This document shows, piece after piece, positions 39,141 to 47,562 of a DNA stretch of 48,270 nucleotides. The notes under the pieces are model-generated. The model was given only the letters and a program-made list of their open reading frames with translations, made no database searches and was not told the DNA's origin. The position numbers and the translations under genes were made by a program. Source of the DNA: Deltaproteobacteria bacterium (GTDB lineage: Bacteria > Desulfobacterota > GWC2-55-46 > DRME01); contig DRME01000027.1 in assembly GCA_011375175.1 (NCBI GenBank), positions 1 to 48,270 on the forward strand, in the 5' to 3' direction. Position 1 is the stretch's first letter; every line of letters starts with the position of its first letter.

Positions 39141-40213
39141 CTCAGGGCCTCCTCTATCCATCCGCCTCCGACCACCTCGTCGCCGCTGTAGAAGACGACG
39201 GCCTGTCCCGGCGCGACCGCCCGCTGGGGCCTGGCGAAATCCACCGACACCCGGTCCGCTCCGAGTCTTTCCACCCGGCAGGCGACGCCCCCGTGGCGGT
39301 AGCGTATCTTCGCCGTAAGCTCTCCCTCGGCGGCCGCCCCGTTTATCCAGTTGACCCGTCCGGCCGTGAGCCCCCGCGCAAGGAGCTCTTCGCTCCGGCC
39401 CACGACGAGCCTGTCGGCCCCGCTGTCGATCTCGACCACGTAGTAAGGTCCGTCCGGGAGGTCGAGACCCCGGCGCTGGCCCACGGTGTAGCGGTACAGG
39501 CCCCTGTGGCGGCCGAGCACCCGGCCCGCGGTGTCCACGATTTCGCCCCCCCCGCCGCCTATCCTCCCGGCCAGGAAGTCGCCGCGGCCGCCGCGGGGTA
39601 TGAAACATATCTCCTGGCTCTCGGCCTTCTCCGAGGTCCCGAGCCCGAGACGCCGGGCCTCGGCCCTCACCTCGTCCTTTGTCATCCCCCCTATGGGAAA
39701 GAGCACCGACGAAAGCTCATCGGCCGTCATGGTGAAGAGAAAATAGGACTGATCCTTGCGCCCGTCAACGCCACGCAGAAGCCTCGGCCCCCGGGGCCCC
39801 GGGGCGATCCTCGCGTAGTGGCCCGTGGCGAGCAACCCTATACCCATGGCCCTCGCCTTGCGCAGCAGCACGCGGAACTTCATCACCTCGTTGCACTTTA
39901 TGCAGGGGTTGGGCGTTGCGCCGGCGGCGTAGGACTCGACGAAGTAGTCCACCACGGCCGAGCGGAACTCCCTCTCCAGGTTCATAACGTAGTAGGGTAT
40001 GCCGAGGGCGTGGGCCACGCGCCTTGCGTCGTAGAGGTCGTCGAGCGAACAGCACGAACCGGCCCCCGCCCCGGCGGCGTCTTCCTCGACCGAGTGGTCC
40101 CAGAGCTGCATGGAGACGCCTATGACCTCCCAGCCACGCTCCTTCAGAAGCGCCGCGGCCACCGACGAGTCCACCCCGCCGCTCATCGCCACCATTACCT
40201 TCCCGTTTGACAT
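39137..40213 (-). CDS. mnmA: tRNA-specific 2-thiouridylase MnmA
   Basis: A 358-residue enzyme placing sulphur at U34 of Glu, Gln and Lys tRNAs. The PP-loop is SGGVDSS; the catalytic Cys pair is in NPCIKCNEVMKF and ESQEICFI; YRYTVGQRRGL follows. Sulphur is expected from the NifS-type desulfurase encoded upstream. The start codon lies at the very edge of repeat element R10, whose AGGG may serve as the ribosome site (CAGGGTACATAATATG). It overlaps mtaB by 4 nt. Confidence 0.96.
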   Translation of the reverse strand: MSNGKVMVAMSGGVDSSVAAALLKERGWEVIGVSMQLWDHSVEEDAAGAGAGSCCSLDDLYDARRVAHALGIPYYVMNLEREFRSAVVDYFVESYAAGATPNPCIKCNEVMKFRVLLRKARAMGIGLLATGHYARIAPGPRGPRLLRGVDGRKDQSYFLFTMTADELSSVLFPIGGMTKDEVRAEARRLGLGTSEKAESQEICFIPRGGRGDFLAGRIGGGGGEIVDTAGRVLGRHRGLYRYTVGQRRGLDLPDGPYYVVEIDSGADRLVVGRSEELLARGLTAGRVNWINGAAAEGELTAKIRYRHGGVACRVERLGADRVSVDFARPQRAVAPGQAVVFYSGDEVVGGGWIEEALR

Positions 40214-40215
40214 AT

Positions 40216-40414
40216 TATGTACCCTGGGGGAAACTTTCTGTAGAAAGTTTCCCCCAGACCCCCTTCAAAGACTTTCAATACGAGTTGGTTTCCCCCTGTT
40301 TTGCCAGGCAAAACAGGGGGAAACCAACTCGCATTAAAAATTTTTGGAGGGAGTCTGAGGGAACCCTTTTACAAAAAGGTTCCCTCAGTGCAGTGCAATA
40401 AATCAGAGTTTCCT
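40216..40414. mobile_element. MITE-like palindromic element R10
   Basis: Contains CTGGGGGAAACTTTC, the central GAGTTGGTTTCCCCCTG palindrome with TTTTGCCAGGCAAAA loop, and CTGAGGGAACC. The right terminal repeat AATAAATCAGAGTTTCCT is followed by TA (40415-40416). The left terminal repeat is lost at the mnmA start codon. The 150 nt beyond it up to the nifU 3' end contain a hairpin (CCGGCGGGCCT/AGGTCCGCCGG) and no gene. Confidence 0.78.
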
Positions 40415-40571
40415 TAAGGTTCCCTTGGAAGGATTATACATCAGGAGCTTGTTTTTTTAAAGGGTTGGGGAGTTCGTGCATGGTCCGGCGGGCCTTACGG
40501 CGCTGGCAGGCCGTGCAGGTCCGCCGGGTTTGCGGTGAAGGAAGAAAGGGTATCGAAAAGGCGCGGGCCGC

Positions 40572-40946
40572 TCAGCCGGCGGCGAGCCGTTTTTTGTAGT
40601 CCTCGATTGCGGCGTGCAGGGCGTCGGCCGCCAGGTTAGAGCAGTGCTGCTTCACCGGCGGCAGGCCGTCGAGGGCCTCGGCCACGGTCTTGTTCGAGAT
40701 CTTCTCGGCCTCGTCGAGGTGCTTGCCCTTGACGAGCTCGGTGACCATGGAGCTTGTGGCGATGGCCGCGCCGCAGCCGAAGGTCTTGAACTTAACGTCC
40801 GTAATTACGTCGTCCTCGACCTTTATGGTGAGCTTCATTATGTCGCCGCAGGCCGGGTTGCCCACCGTGCCCGTGCCGCTGGGGTCCTCTATCTCCCCCA
40901 CGTTGCGGGGGTTGGAGAAATGGTCCATGACTTTTTCGCTGTACAT
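40572..40946 (-). CDS. nifU: Fe-S cluster scaffold protein NifU/IscU-like
   Basis: A 124-residue scaffold on which Fe-S clusters are built. The three Cys ligands are conserved: NPACGD, TFGCGAAIATSS and KQHCSNLAADAL, with the Asp beside the first Cys. The length is that of the IscU domain alone. GGGAGG lies about 9 nt upstream. It is separated from nifS by a tandemly duplicated GC-type repeat (40981-41346). Confidence 0.93.
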   Translation of the reverse strand: MYSEKVMDHFSNPRNVGEIEDPSGTGTVGNPACGDIMKLTIKVEDDVITDVKFKTFGCGAAIATSSMVTELVKGKHLDEAEKISNKTVAEALDGLPPVKQHCSNLAADALHAAIEDYKKRLAAG

Positions 40947-40980
40947 CTATTCCGTCCTCCCCTCTTGTGCTTTGTATTAG

Positions 40981-41346
40981 GGAAACTCCGATTTATTACC
41001 CTGAGCGAACCTTCCCCTACCGGCCGCCTCGGGGGGGCTGTGCCGGGGGTTCGGGCCGCAAAGGCGTAAAAACCCCGCCTGGCGCGGGCCGAACCCCCGG
41101 TACAGCCGAAGACCCGAACAACATAGGGGCAGGGGGGAAACGTGGGCCTGTGGCCCTTCTTCAGAAAGTTTCCCCAAGAGTTCCCCTACCGGCTGCCTCG
41201 GGGGGCTGTGCCGGGGGTTCGGGCCGCAAAGGCGTAAAAACCCCGCCTGGCGCGGGCCGAACCCCCGGTACAGCCGAAGACCCGAATAACATAGGGGCAG
41301 GAGGGAAACGTGGGCCTGTAGCCCTTCTTCAGAAAGTTTCCCCCAT
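40981..41346. repeat. tandem pair of GC-type palindromic elements (R11)
   Basis: A left terminal repeat (GGAAACTCCGATTTATTACC) is followed by two nearly identical units of about 168 nt (41012-41180 and 41181-41346). Each has the stem GGCTGTGCCGGGGGTTCGG and complement (hairpins 41036-41107 and 41204-41275) and ends GGGAAACGTGGGCCTGT...CAGAAAGTTTCCCC. The units differ at only a few positions, so duplication is recent. It sits between nifS and nifU. Confidence 0.8.
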
Positions 41347-41363
41347 AGTAATCAACCGGGTCT

Positions 41364-42584
41364 TCATCCGTCCCTGCCGCCGCACTGTCCGGCGTCGAGA
41401 TCGAGGCGCGCGGCTCCTCCCGAGGAGGCCGAGTACAGGGGCGACATGGAGCGCATCCTCTCGACTATGGGCGGCATGACCTCGAGAAGGAGGTCCACGT
41501 CCTCGTCGGTGTTGCTCTTGCCGAGGCTGAACCTCACCGAGCCGTGCGAGAGCTCGTGGCTTAAGCCCATGGCGATGAGCACGTGCGAGGGCTCGAGGCT
41601 GCCGGAGGTGCAGGCCGAGCCGCTCGAGGCCGCTATGCCGTGCATGTCGAGGTTGAGAAGAAGGGACTCGCCCTCGACGAACTCGAAGCTCAAGTTAGTC
41701 GTGTTGGGCACGCGCCTTTCGGGATGTCCGTTGAGCTTTACGTGGGGGATGCGCTCCATGAGCCCCTTTTCGAGTCTGTCTCTCAGGGCGCGAAGCCTCG
41801 AGATTTCGGTCTCCATCTCGCGCGAGGCCACCTCGCAGGCCTTGGCGAGCCCCACGATGCCGGCTACGTTCTCGGTGCCGCCGCGGCGGTTGCGCTCGTG
41901 GTGGCCGCCGTGCACAAGCGGCGTAAGGCGCACGCCCCGCCTTGCGTAGAGCGCCCCCACTCCCTTGGGGGCGTAGAGCTTGTGGCCCGATATGGTGAGC
42001 AGGTCCACGCCCAGCTCCCTTACGTCCACCGGTATCTTGCCCGCCCCCTGCACGGCGTCGCAGTGGACCGTCACGCCCCGCTTCTTCGCCTCGGCCGCTA
42101 TCTCCTTTACGGGAAAGATCACGCCCGTTTCATTGTTGGCGAGCATGACGGAGACGAGCACGGTCTCGTCCCTTATATGTCCGGCCACGTCCTCGGCCGA
42201 GACGAGACCGTATTCGTCGACGTCGAGGTAGGTGACCTCGAAGCCCGTCTTCTCCAGATACCTGCAGGTGTTGAGCACCGCCGGGTGCTCGACCCTGGTC
42301 GTTATGATGTGGTTGCCCTTCTCCTTCTTCGCGAGCGCCGCCCCTTTTATGGCGTGGTTGTCGCCCTCGGTGCCGGAGCTCGTGAAAATGATCTCGTGGA
42401 CCGTGCAGCCCAGGAAGGAGGCGACCTGCTCGCGGGCGTCCTCCACGGCCTTGCGTGGCCCCCGGCCGGCCCAGTGGATACTCGACGGGTTCCCCCACTC
42501 TTCGCGGAGGTAGGGGACCATGGCCTCGAAGACCTCTTCGTCTACAGGCGTGGTGGCGTTGTGATCGAAGTAGATCTTTTTCAA
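41364..42584 (-). CDS. nifS: cysteine desulfurase NifS/IscS
   Basis: A 406-residue PLP enzyme releasing sulphur from cysteine. It has YFDHNATTPVDEEV, the PLP lysine in SGHKLYAPKGVGALY, GGHHERNRRGGTENVAG, and the mobile-loop Cys in SSGSACTSGSLEPSHVL. It starts with TTG overlapping the iscR stop (TTGA), with AAGGAGG just upstream. It supplies NifU for Fe-S assembly and probably MnmA for tRNA thiolation. The end extends about 25 residues beyond typical NifS with a variable tail. Confidence 0.95.
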   Translation of the reverse strand: MKKIYFDHNATTPVDEEVFEAMVPYLREEWGNPSSIHWAGRGPRKAVEDAREQVASFLGCTVHEIIFTSSGTEGDNHAIKGAALAKKEKGNHIITTRVEHPAVLNTCRYLEKTGFEVTYLDVDEYGLVSAEDVAGHIRDETVLVSVMLANNETGVIFPVKEIAAEAKKRGVTVHCDAVQGAGKIPVDVRELGVDLLTISGHKLYAPKGVGALYARRGVRLTPLVHGGHHERNRRGGTENVAGIVGLAKACEVASREMETEISRLRALRDRLEKGLMERIPHVKLNGHPERRVPNTTNLSFEFVEGESLLLNLDMHGIAASSGSACTSGSLEPSHVLIAMGLSHELSHGSVRFSLGKSNTDEDVDLLLEVMPPIVERMRSMSPLYSASSGGAARLDLDAGQCGGRDG

Positions 42585-43081
42585 CAGGACCTCCTTTCGG
42601 GCCCGCTCCGGCGGTCCTCGCCGCCTCTGCCGGCCCGGCCGCCGCCCCCGGCCTCGCCGTCGGAGGCCGCGGCCTTTGCTTGCTTTTTCAGGTCTTCAAT
42701 GGTGACGGAACTGAGGAACTCGTATATCTTCTCGCCCAGACCCTTCCATACGCGCTGGGTGCTGCAACGTTTCGCCCGCTCGCAGCCGCTGGAGTCGTCG
42801 TCGAGACAGGCAACGGGATTGAGAGGCTCCTCGACGGTCGTTATGATCTCGGCGACGTTTATCTCGGTCGTGGGCCTTGCCAGCACGTAACCGCCGCCCG
42901 GACCGCGCACGCTTCTCACCACCCGCCCCTTTCGCAGCTTGCCGAAGAGCTGCTCCAGATAAGAGAGCGATATGCCCTCGTCAGCCGAGATGTCCCTGAG
43001 CGCGACCGGCTTCCCGTCGCCGTGACAGGCCAGATATACCATGGCCCTCACGGCGTATTGCCCCCTCGTCGATAACCTCAT
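42581..43081 (-). CDS. iscR: Rrf2-family Fe-S regulator IscR
   Basis: A 166-residue winged-helix regulator. MRLSTRGQYAVRAMVYLA and LEQLFGKLRKGRVVRSVRGPGGGYVLAR form the DNA-binding domain. Three Cys (ACLDDDSSGCERAKRC, spacing 7 and 5) are the expected 2Fe-2S ligands. The C-terminus is low-complexity Gly/Arg-rich and probably disordered. An IscR type-1-like site covers its own promoter at 43134-43158, so it is likely autorepressed when holding a cluster. It is the first gene of the nifS-nifU-mnmA-mtaB block. Confidence 0.93.
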   Translation of the reverse strand: MRLSTRGQYAVRAMVYLACHGDGKPVALRDISADEGISLSYLEQLFGKLRKGRVVRSVRGPGGGYVLARPTTEINVAEIITTVEEPLNPVACLDDDSSGCERAKRCSTQRVWKGLGEKIYEFLSSVTIEDLKKQAKAAASDGEAGGGGRAGRGGEDRRSGPERRSC

Positions 43082-43130
43082 CCCTCGAAGCCTCCCGATG
43101 CCTTCCAGGCTCCACGCCTTGATCCAGACT

Positions 43131-43158
43131 ATTATACCTTATCATTTTTGTCAAGTAT
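43131..43158 (-). promoter_or_regulatory. iscR promoter with IscR type-1 binding site
   Basis: The 25-nt stretch 43158-43134 on the minus strand begins ATACTTGAC and ends ATAAGGTAT. It matches the E. coli IscR type-1 consensus (ATASYYGACT...AGTCRRSTAT) at about 21 of 25 positions. A TATAAT -10 (43136-43131) overlaps its end, so bound holo-IscR would block polymerase. Confidence 0.7.
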
Positions 43159-43231
43159 TTCTTTCGCCGGCAGGGACGCCGCCCTGCGGGCCCCTTGCTC
43201 CAAACACAGGGGGCCGGAAGACCCAAAGCTG

Positions 43232-43261
43232 TTGACAGCCTTCCCCACGCCCTGATATCCT
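43232..43261 (+). promoter_or_regulatory. candidate promoter of mobB-mobA-mazG
   Basis: TTGACA (43232-43237), 18 nt, TATCCT (43256-43261). Element R12 begins immediately after and would be transcribed as the 5' leader of mobB. Confidence 0.5.
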
Positions 43262-43263
43262 TA

Positions 43264-43470
43264 GAGAAACTCTAATTAATTACTCTGGGGGAAACTTTCT
43301 GAAGAAAGTTTCCCCCAGACCCCCTTCAAAGACTTTTGATACGAGTTGGTTTCCCCCTGTTTTGCCTGGCAAAACAGGGGGAAACCAACTCGTGTCAAAA
43401 GTTTTTGGAGGGAGTCTGAGGGAACCTTTTTTCAAAAAGGTTCCCTCAGGATAATTAATCAGAGCTTCCT
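43264..43470. mobile_element. MITE-like palindromic element R12
   Basis: A complete 207-bp copy, in the opposite orientation to R7. Terminal repeats are GAGAAACTCTAATTAATTAC and ATAATTAATCAGAGCTTCCT, with TA on both sides (43262-43263 and 43471-43472). It has the same three hairpins as R7. It lies between the mobB promoter and start codon; AAGG just past its end is the only candidate ribosome site for mobB. Confidence 0.83.
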
Positions 43471-43480
43471 TAAGGTTACC

Positions 43481-44152
43481 ATGGTGCCTGTAGTTGCGAT
43501 AGTAGGGGTTTCTGGGAGCGGCAAGACGACGCTTGTGGAGAAGGTGGTGGCCGAGCTCACCGAGCGGGGCTACCGCGTGGGGACGCTCAAGCACGACGTT
43601 CACGGCTTCGACATGGACTGCGAGGGCAAGGACTCGTGGCGCCACAAGCAGGCGGGGGCCGAGGCGGTGGTGTTGAGCGCGCCGGGCAAGGTGGCGCTCA
43701 TCAAGGACGTGGACGGCGACCTTGCCCCCCGGCTGCTGGCCTCCACATACCACAGCGACATGGACATCGTCATCGCCGAGGGCTTCAAGCGCGCTCCCAT
43801 ACCGAAGATAGAGGTCATCCGCAAGGCCTGCTCCATGAAGCCCGTGTGCGCCAAGGACAGAAACCTCATCGCCTACGTGAGCGACATCAGGCTGCGCGGC
43901 AGGATACCGCGCTACGACCTCGACGACGGCGGCGGTGTTGCCGATCTCATAGAGGAGCGTTTTCTCAGCGGCCCCGAGGCGCCGGAGTCGCAGGGCATCT
44001 CGCTCATCGTCGACGGAAGGCGCGTAACCCTCAAGCCCTTCATCGCCGGACTCCTGCGTGACGCGGTCGCCGGCATGACCCGCAACCTCAAGGGATGCGA
44101 GGACCCGACGATCATCGAGCTTCGCATAAGGAGGACCGACAGGCGCCACTGA
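43481..44152 (+). CDS. mobB: molybdopterin-guanine dinucleotide biosynthesis protein MobB
   Basis: A 223-residue GTP-binding accessory protein for MGD formation. The Walker A is GVSGSGKTTLVEK; KHDVHGFDMDCEGKDSWRHKQAGA and DIVIAEGFKRAPIPKIEV are family blocks. A C-terminal extension of about 60 residues (from SQGISLIVDGRRVTLKPF) follows the usual 165-residue core; similar extensions occur in some anaerobe MobB proteins. It is followed by mobA. Confidence 0.92.
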   Translation: MVPVVAIVGVSGSGKTTLVEKVVAELTERGYRVGTLKHDVHGFDMDCEGKDSWRHKQAGAEAVVLSAPGKVALIKDVDGDLAPRLLASTYHSDMDIVIAEGFKRAPIPKIEVIRKACSMKPVCAKDRNLIAYVSDIRLRGRIPRYDLDDGGGVADLIEERFLSGPEAPESQGISLIVDGRRVTLKPFIAGLLRDAVAGMTRNLKGCEDPTIIELRIRRTDRRH

Positions 44153-44237
44153 GCCGGCCGTTCCTGGGGAGGGGGGAGAGGGCGAGCGGCGTTGCGGCTC
44201 GCCTTCTTTCTTGAAAAGAAGAGGCGTGGGAGACACA

Positions 44238-44891
44238 ATGACGGGATTTGACGAGTGCAGCGCCGCCGTGCTCGCCGGCGGGCGCAGCAGGCGCATGGGC
44301 TTCAACAAGGCCCTGATAGAGGTCGATGGGACGACGATCATCGCCCGCACCGTCGGCCTCCTGCGGGAGCGCTTCGACGACGTCTTCATAGTGGCGGGCG
44401 ACCCCCTCGTCTACGAGTCCATAGGTTGCGCCGTGGTGGCGGACGTCGTAAAGGACGCGGGTTCGCTGGGCGGCATCCATACCGCCCTCTTCCACGCCCG
44501 ATGCCCAAGGGTCTTCGTCACGGCCTGCGACATGCCCTTTCTCGCGGCCGACGTCATCGGAAGGGTGGTCGAGGCGGGGGCCGCGGCGGCGGCCGACGCC
44601 GTTGTCCCCTATATCGACGGCAGGCTCCATCCCATGCACGCCCTCTACTCCAAAAAGTGCCTGGAGGCGGTGGAGTCCATGATAAGGGCCGGCAACCTGC
44701 GGGTAATGGACCTCTTCGAGAGGGTGCGGACGAGGACGCTCGACGAGGCGGACTTCAAGGGCCTTGCGGCGAGGGAGTCGGTCGGCAACGTCAACACCCC
44801 CGAGGACCTGGAGCGGGCCGGACTCGCCGTCCCTTTCGCCTCGCCGCTTCAGCCGCCACACGGCCGTCCCGCCTCGCAGGGAACACCGTGA
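44238..44891 (+). CDS. mobA: molybdenum cofactor guanylyltransferase MobA
   Basis: A 217-residue nucleotidyltransferase that joins GMP to molybdopterin. The signature AAVLAGGRSRRMGFNKALIEVDG is near the N-terminus, with SLGGIHTAL, VTACDMPFLAADVI and the C-terminal NVNTPEDLERA. ATG 44238 has GGGAG about 7 nt upstream. Its stop overlaps the mazG start (GTGA). It implies that the cell makes an MGD-type molybdoenzyme, none of which is in this window. Confidence 0.94.
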   Translation: MTGFDECSAAVLAGGRSRRMGFNKALIEVDGTTIIARTVGLLRERFDDVFIVAGDPLVYESIGCAVVADVVKDAGSLGGIHTALFHARCPRVFVTACDMPFLAADVIGRVVEAGAAAAADAVVPYIDGRLHPMHALYSKKCLEAVESMIRAGNLRVMDLFERVRTRTLDEADFKGLAARESVGNVNTPEDLERAGLAVPFASPLQPPHGRPASQGTP

Positions 44892-45718
44892 AGGAGCACA
44901 GGGGGCTCGAGGAACTCGTCGCCATAATGGAGCGGCTGCGCTCTCCCGGGGGATGTCCCTGGGACCGGGAGCAGACCGAAAGGAGCCTCATACCCTTCGT
45001 CATAGAGGAGGCCTACGAGGTGGCCGGAGCCATCGAGAGCGGCAGCGCCGACTCTCTCAAGGAAGAGCTCGGCGACCTCCTCTTCCAGATAGTCTTTCTC
45101 GCCCGCCTTTGCGCTGAAAAGGGTCTTTTCACCATCGATGACGTGATAGCCGCCGCGGCAGAGAAGATGATCCGCCGCCATCCCCATGTCTTCGGCGACG
45201 CCGAGGCCGAAACGTCGGAAGAGGTTCTCCGCCGGTGGGCCGAGATCAAGGAGCGGGAGCGGCGGGCAAGGCCAGGCGGCGGTTACCTTTCGGACATACC
45301 GGAGGCCATGCCCGCGCTCCTGCGGGCCGGGAAGGTCTCAGAGCGCGCCGCGAGGGCTGGGTTCGACTGGAGCCGCACAGACGAGGTGCTCGACAAGGTC
45401 GCCGAAGAGCTCGACGAGCTCAAGGCCGCCCTCGCCTCCGAAGACGCCGGGGCCGTGGAGGACGAGCTCGGCGACGTCTTCTTCGCGCTCGTCAACGTCT
45501 GCCGCTTCGTGGAGGTCGACCCGGAGACGGCGCTGCGAAAGACCATCGGACGCTTCATAAACCGCTTCCACCATATCGAGAGAGAGCTCGCCTCCCAAGG
45601 GCGCGAACTCTCGTCGGCCTCGCTCGCCGAGATGGAGTCGCTGTGGCGGGAGGCCAAGCTCGCCGAAGGGGACGGCAAGGGGCCGTCACGGAAAAAGCAA
45701 GAGAATCCGCAGTCTTAA
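44888..45718 (+). CDS. mazG: nucleoside triphosphate pyrophosphohydrolase MazG
   Basis: A 276-residue house-cleaning NTP pyrophosphatase with two tandem MazG domains. Domain 1 has CPWDREQTERSLIPFVIEEAYEV and EELGDLLFQIVF; domain 2 has FDWSRTDEVLDKVAEELDELKAAL and DELGDVFFALVNVCRF. The EExxE and ExxD metal ligands are present in both. The start is GTG 44888, overlapping mobA and preceded by AGGGAA. Confidence 0.95.
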   Translation: MKEHRGLEELVAIMERLRSPGGCPWDREQTERSLIPFVIEEAYEVAGAIESGSADSLKEELGDLLFQIVFLARLCAEKGLFTIDDVIAAAAEKMIRRHPHVFGDAEAETSEEVLRRWAEIKERERRARPGGGYLSDIPEAMPALLRAGKVSERAARAGFDWSRTDEVLDKVAEELDELKAALASEDAGAVEDELGDVFFALVNVCRFVEVDPETALRKTIGRFINRFHHIERELASQGRELSSASLAEMESLWREAKLAEGDGKGPSRKKQENPQS

Positions 45719-45888
45719 AAGCCCTTTCCCCAAATGCTGTGGATAAGCTGTTGAAAAGACCGGGGATGGAATGGCGCACAGGGCGCGCACACAAGGGCTT
45801 CCGGCATTCTGCATAATTTTTAACCAGCAATTTATCCTTATAAATCGAGCTGTTGGGCGAACCGGGGTCTCTTTTCACCGGGACCGCC
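45719..45888. other. gap between mazG and murJ with one DnaA-box-like 9-mer
   Basis: A 170-nt convergent gap. TGTGGATAA (45738-45746) equals the DnaA box TTATCCACA in reverse, and an A/T-rich stretch follows (about 45812-45848). Only one good box is present, so this is not called an origin. Confidence 0.35.
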
Positions 45889-47454
45889 TCAACGGCGTCT
45901 CCCGGCGATCCTCTCTCTCACCATCTCCTTGAAAAACAAGAGTTCCTCCACTTTGAGCACCATGGAAGACGTAACAAAGACAACGACTCCGGCGGCCATG
46001 CAGCCTGTGAGTAGAAGGGCCTTCGACCATCCGGCAAGGGCCGTCCACTCCATTTCCCGGGCCGGGACGTAGAGGGCTGCTCCCATCACAAGGGAGGCGG
46101 CGAGGGACCTGGCGGCCGAGAGGGCCGTGCGCCGCGCTCCCATGGGGCCGAACCGGCGGCGGAGGACCGCGAGGAGAAGGACCGTGTTGAGGGCGGCCGA
46201 GAGGGTGGCGGCCAGGGCGAGCCCGCCGTGGGCGAGCGGCCCCCGCAGGACCATGCACATGGCGATATTGAAGAGGAAGGTCGCTGCGGCGACCATGACG
46301 GGTGTGGAGGTGTCCTTGAGGGAGTAGAAGACCGAGGCGAGTATGCGGCTCGATGCCACGGGTATGACGCCGAGGGCGTAGAAGGTGAGGGCGAAGGCCG
46401 TGGCCGAGACGTCGCCGGCGGTGAAGCTGCCGCGGCCGAAGAGGACGTCTATGATCAAGGGACCGAGGACGGCGAGGCCGACGGCGGCAGGTATGGAGAC
46501 GAAGTTCACAAGGCGCAGGGCAAAGCCCAGCGAATCCCTGAAGCGGGTCCACTCCTCCCTGGCCGCCTGCTGCGCGAGGGTCGGCAGCACGGCGGTGCTC
46601 ACCGATACGGCGAAGACGCCCAGCGGCAGCTCCATGAGGCGGCCGCTGTAGTAGAGGTAGGAGACGCTCCCCTCGCCGAGCTCCGAGGCGAAGCGCAGGG
46701 TGACGAATATGTTGAGCTGGTAGACGCCCACGCCGAGGGCGGCGGGCCCCATGAGCAGCAGTATCTTCCTTACGGCCTCGTCGCCGAAGGAGAAGTCGGG
46801 CCGCGGGAACATGCCGTAACGGCTCAGGAAGGGAAGCTGGAGGGCGAACTGGAGTAGCCCGCCCGCCACCACGCCGGCGGCCAGGGCGTAGACGGGTTCG
46901 GCGAGCAGGGGACCGAGCCCCAGGGCCGCGGTGATGACGGCGGCGTTGAGGAGCACAGGCGCAAGGGCCGGGGCGGTGAAGTGCCTGAACGAGTTCAGTA
47001 TGCCCATGGCTATGGCCATGAGCCCGATGAAGAGGAGGTAGGGGAACATGAGTCTTGTAAGGCTCACGGTGAGCTCGAACTTGCCTGCCGCGAAGCCCGG
47101 GCTCATGAGCCGGACGAGCTGGGGGGCGAAGGCCGCGCCTGCCAGCGTCAGGACCAGCAGGATGAGGAAAAAGAGCGTGAAGACCCGGCAGGCGAGCCTG
47201 TAGGCATCTTGGCGGCTGCGGCGCTCGAGCTCCTCGGTGAAGATGGGCACAAAGGAGCTGGTGAGCGCGCCCTCGCCGACGAGCCTTCTGAGGAGGTTCG
47301 CTACGCGGAAGGCGACGAAGAAGGCGTCGGCCGCAAGCCCTGCGCCGAAGAGCCAGGCTATGACGGCGTCGCGCAGGTAGCCGAGCACCCGGCTTGCGAG
47401 GGTGAGCGCGCCCATCACGCCGGCGGCGCCCGTTATCCTCCTGCCCTCTTCCAT
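45889..47454 (-). CDS. murJ: lipid II flippase MurJ
   Basis: A 521-residue MOP-superfamily flippase with about 14 membrane segments that moves lipid II across the inner membrane for peptidoglycan synthesis. N-terminal GALTLASRVLGYLRDAVIAWLFGAGLAADAFFVAFRVANLLRRLVGEGALTSSFVPIF is diagnostic, and the conserved Arg residues in RVLGYLRD and FRVANLLRRL are present. ATG 47454 is used; GTG 47460 is an alternative. It is divergent from rpsT, separated by about 110 nt. Confidence 0.95.
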   Translation of the reverse strand: MEEGRRITGAAGVMGALTLASRVLGYLRDAVIAWLFGAGLAADAFFVAFRVANLLRRLVGEGALTSSFVPIFTEELERRSRQDAYRLACRVFTLFFLILLVLTLAGAAFAPQLVRLMSPGFAAGKFELTVSLTRLMFPYLLFIGLMAIAMGILNSFRHFTAPALAPVLLNAAVITAALGLGPLLAEPVYALAAGVVAGGLLQFALQLPFLSRYGMFPRPDFSFGDEAVRKILLLMGPAALGVGVYQLNIFVTLRFASELGEGSVSYLYYSGRLMELPLGVFAVSVSTAVLPTLAQQAAREEWTRFRDSLGFALRLVNFVSIPAAVGLAVLGPLIIDVLFGRGSFTAGDVSATAFALTFYALGVIPVASSRILASVFYSLKDTSTPVMVAAATFLFNIAMCMVLRGPLAHGGLALAATLSAALNTVLLLAVLRRRFGPMGARRTALSAARSLAASLVMGAALYVPAREMEWTALAGWSKALLLTGCMAAGVVVFVTSSMVLKVEELLFFKEMVRERIAGRRR

Positions 47455-47502
47455 TACCACCGGCTCCGGCCGGCGCCCGCCAGGGACTCATGGCCAAAGG
47501 GC

Positions 47503-47534
47503 TTGACAAGGCCCGAAAAAGACCCTAATATAAT
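47503..47534 (+). promoter_or_regulatory. rpsT promoter
   Basis: TTGACA (47503-47508) with TAATAT (47526-47531) at 17 nt, or TATAAT (47529-47534) at 20 nt. It lies about 30 nt before the start codon. Confidence 0.6.
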
Positions 47535-47562
47535 ACGATTATCAAACCTGGAGGTAATGAAG

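Noticed and set aside
39141-39608. N-terminal extension of mtaB into mnmA
   Set aside because: The extension is a shadow of mnmA. The GTG at 39140 has a Shine-Dalgarno and gives the normal MtaB N-terminus.
45738-45848. Possible replication origin: DnaA-box-like TGTGGATAA beside an A/T-rich stretch
   Set aside because: Only one convincing box, no box cluster, and none of the usual origin genes nearby.
45875-47509. Open frame overlapping murJ in another frame
   Set aside because: Arg/His/Pro-rich shadow; murJ in the neighbouring frame has full family motifs and membrane segments.
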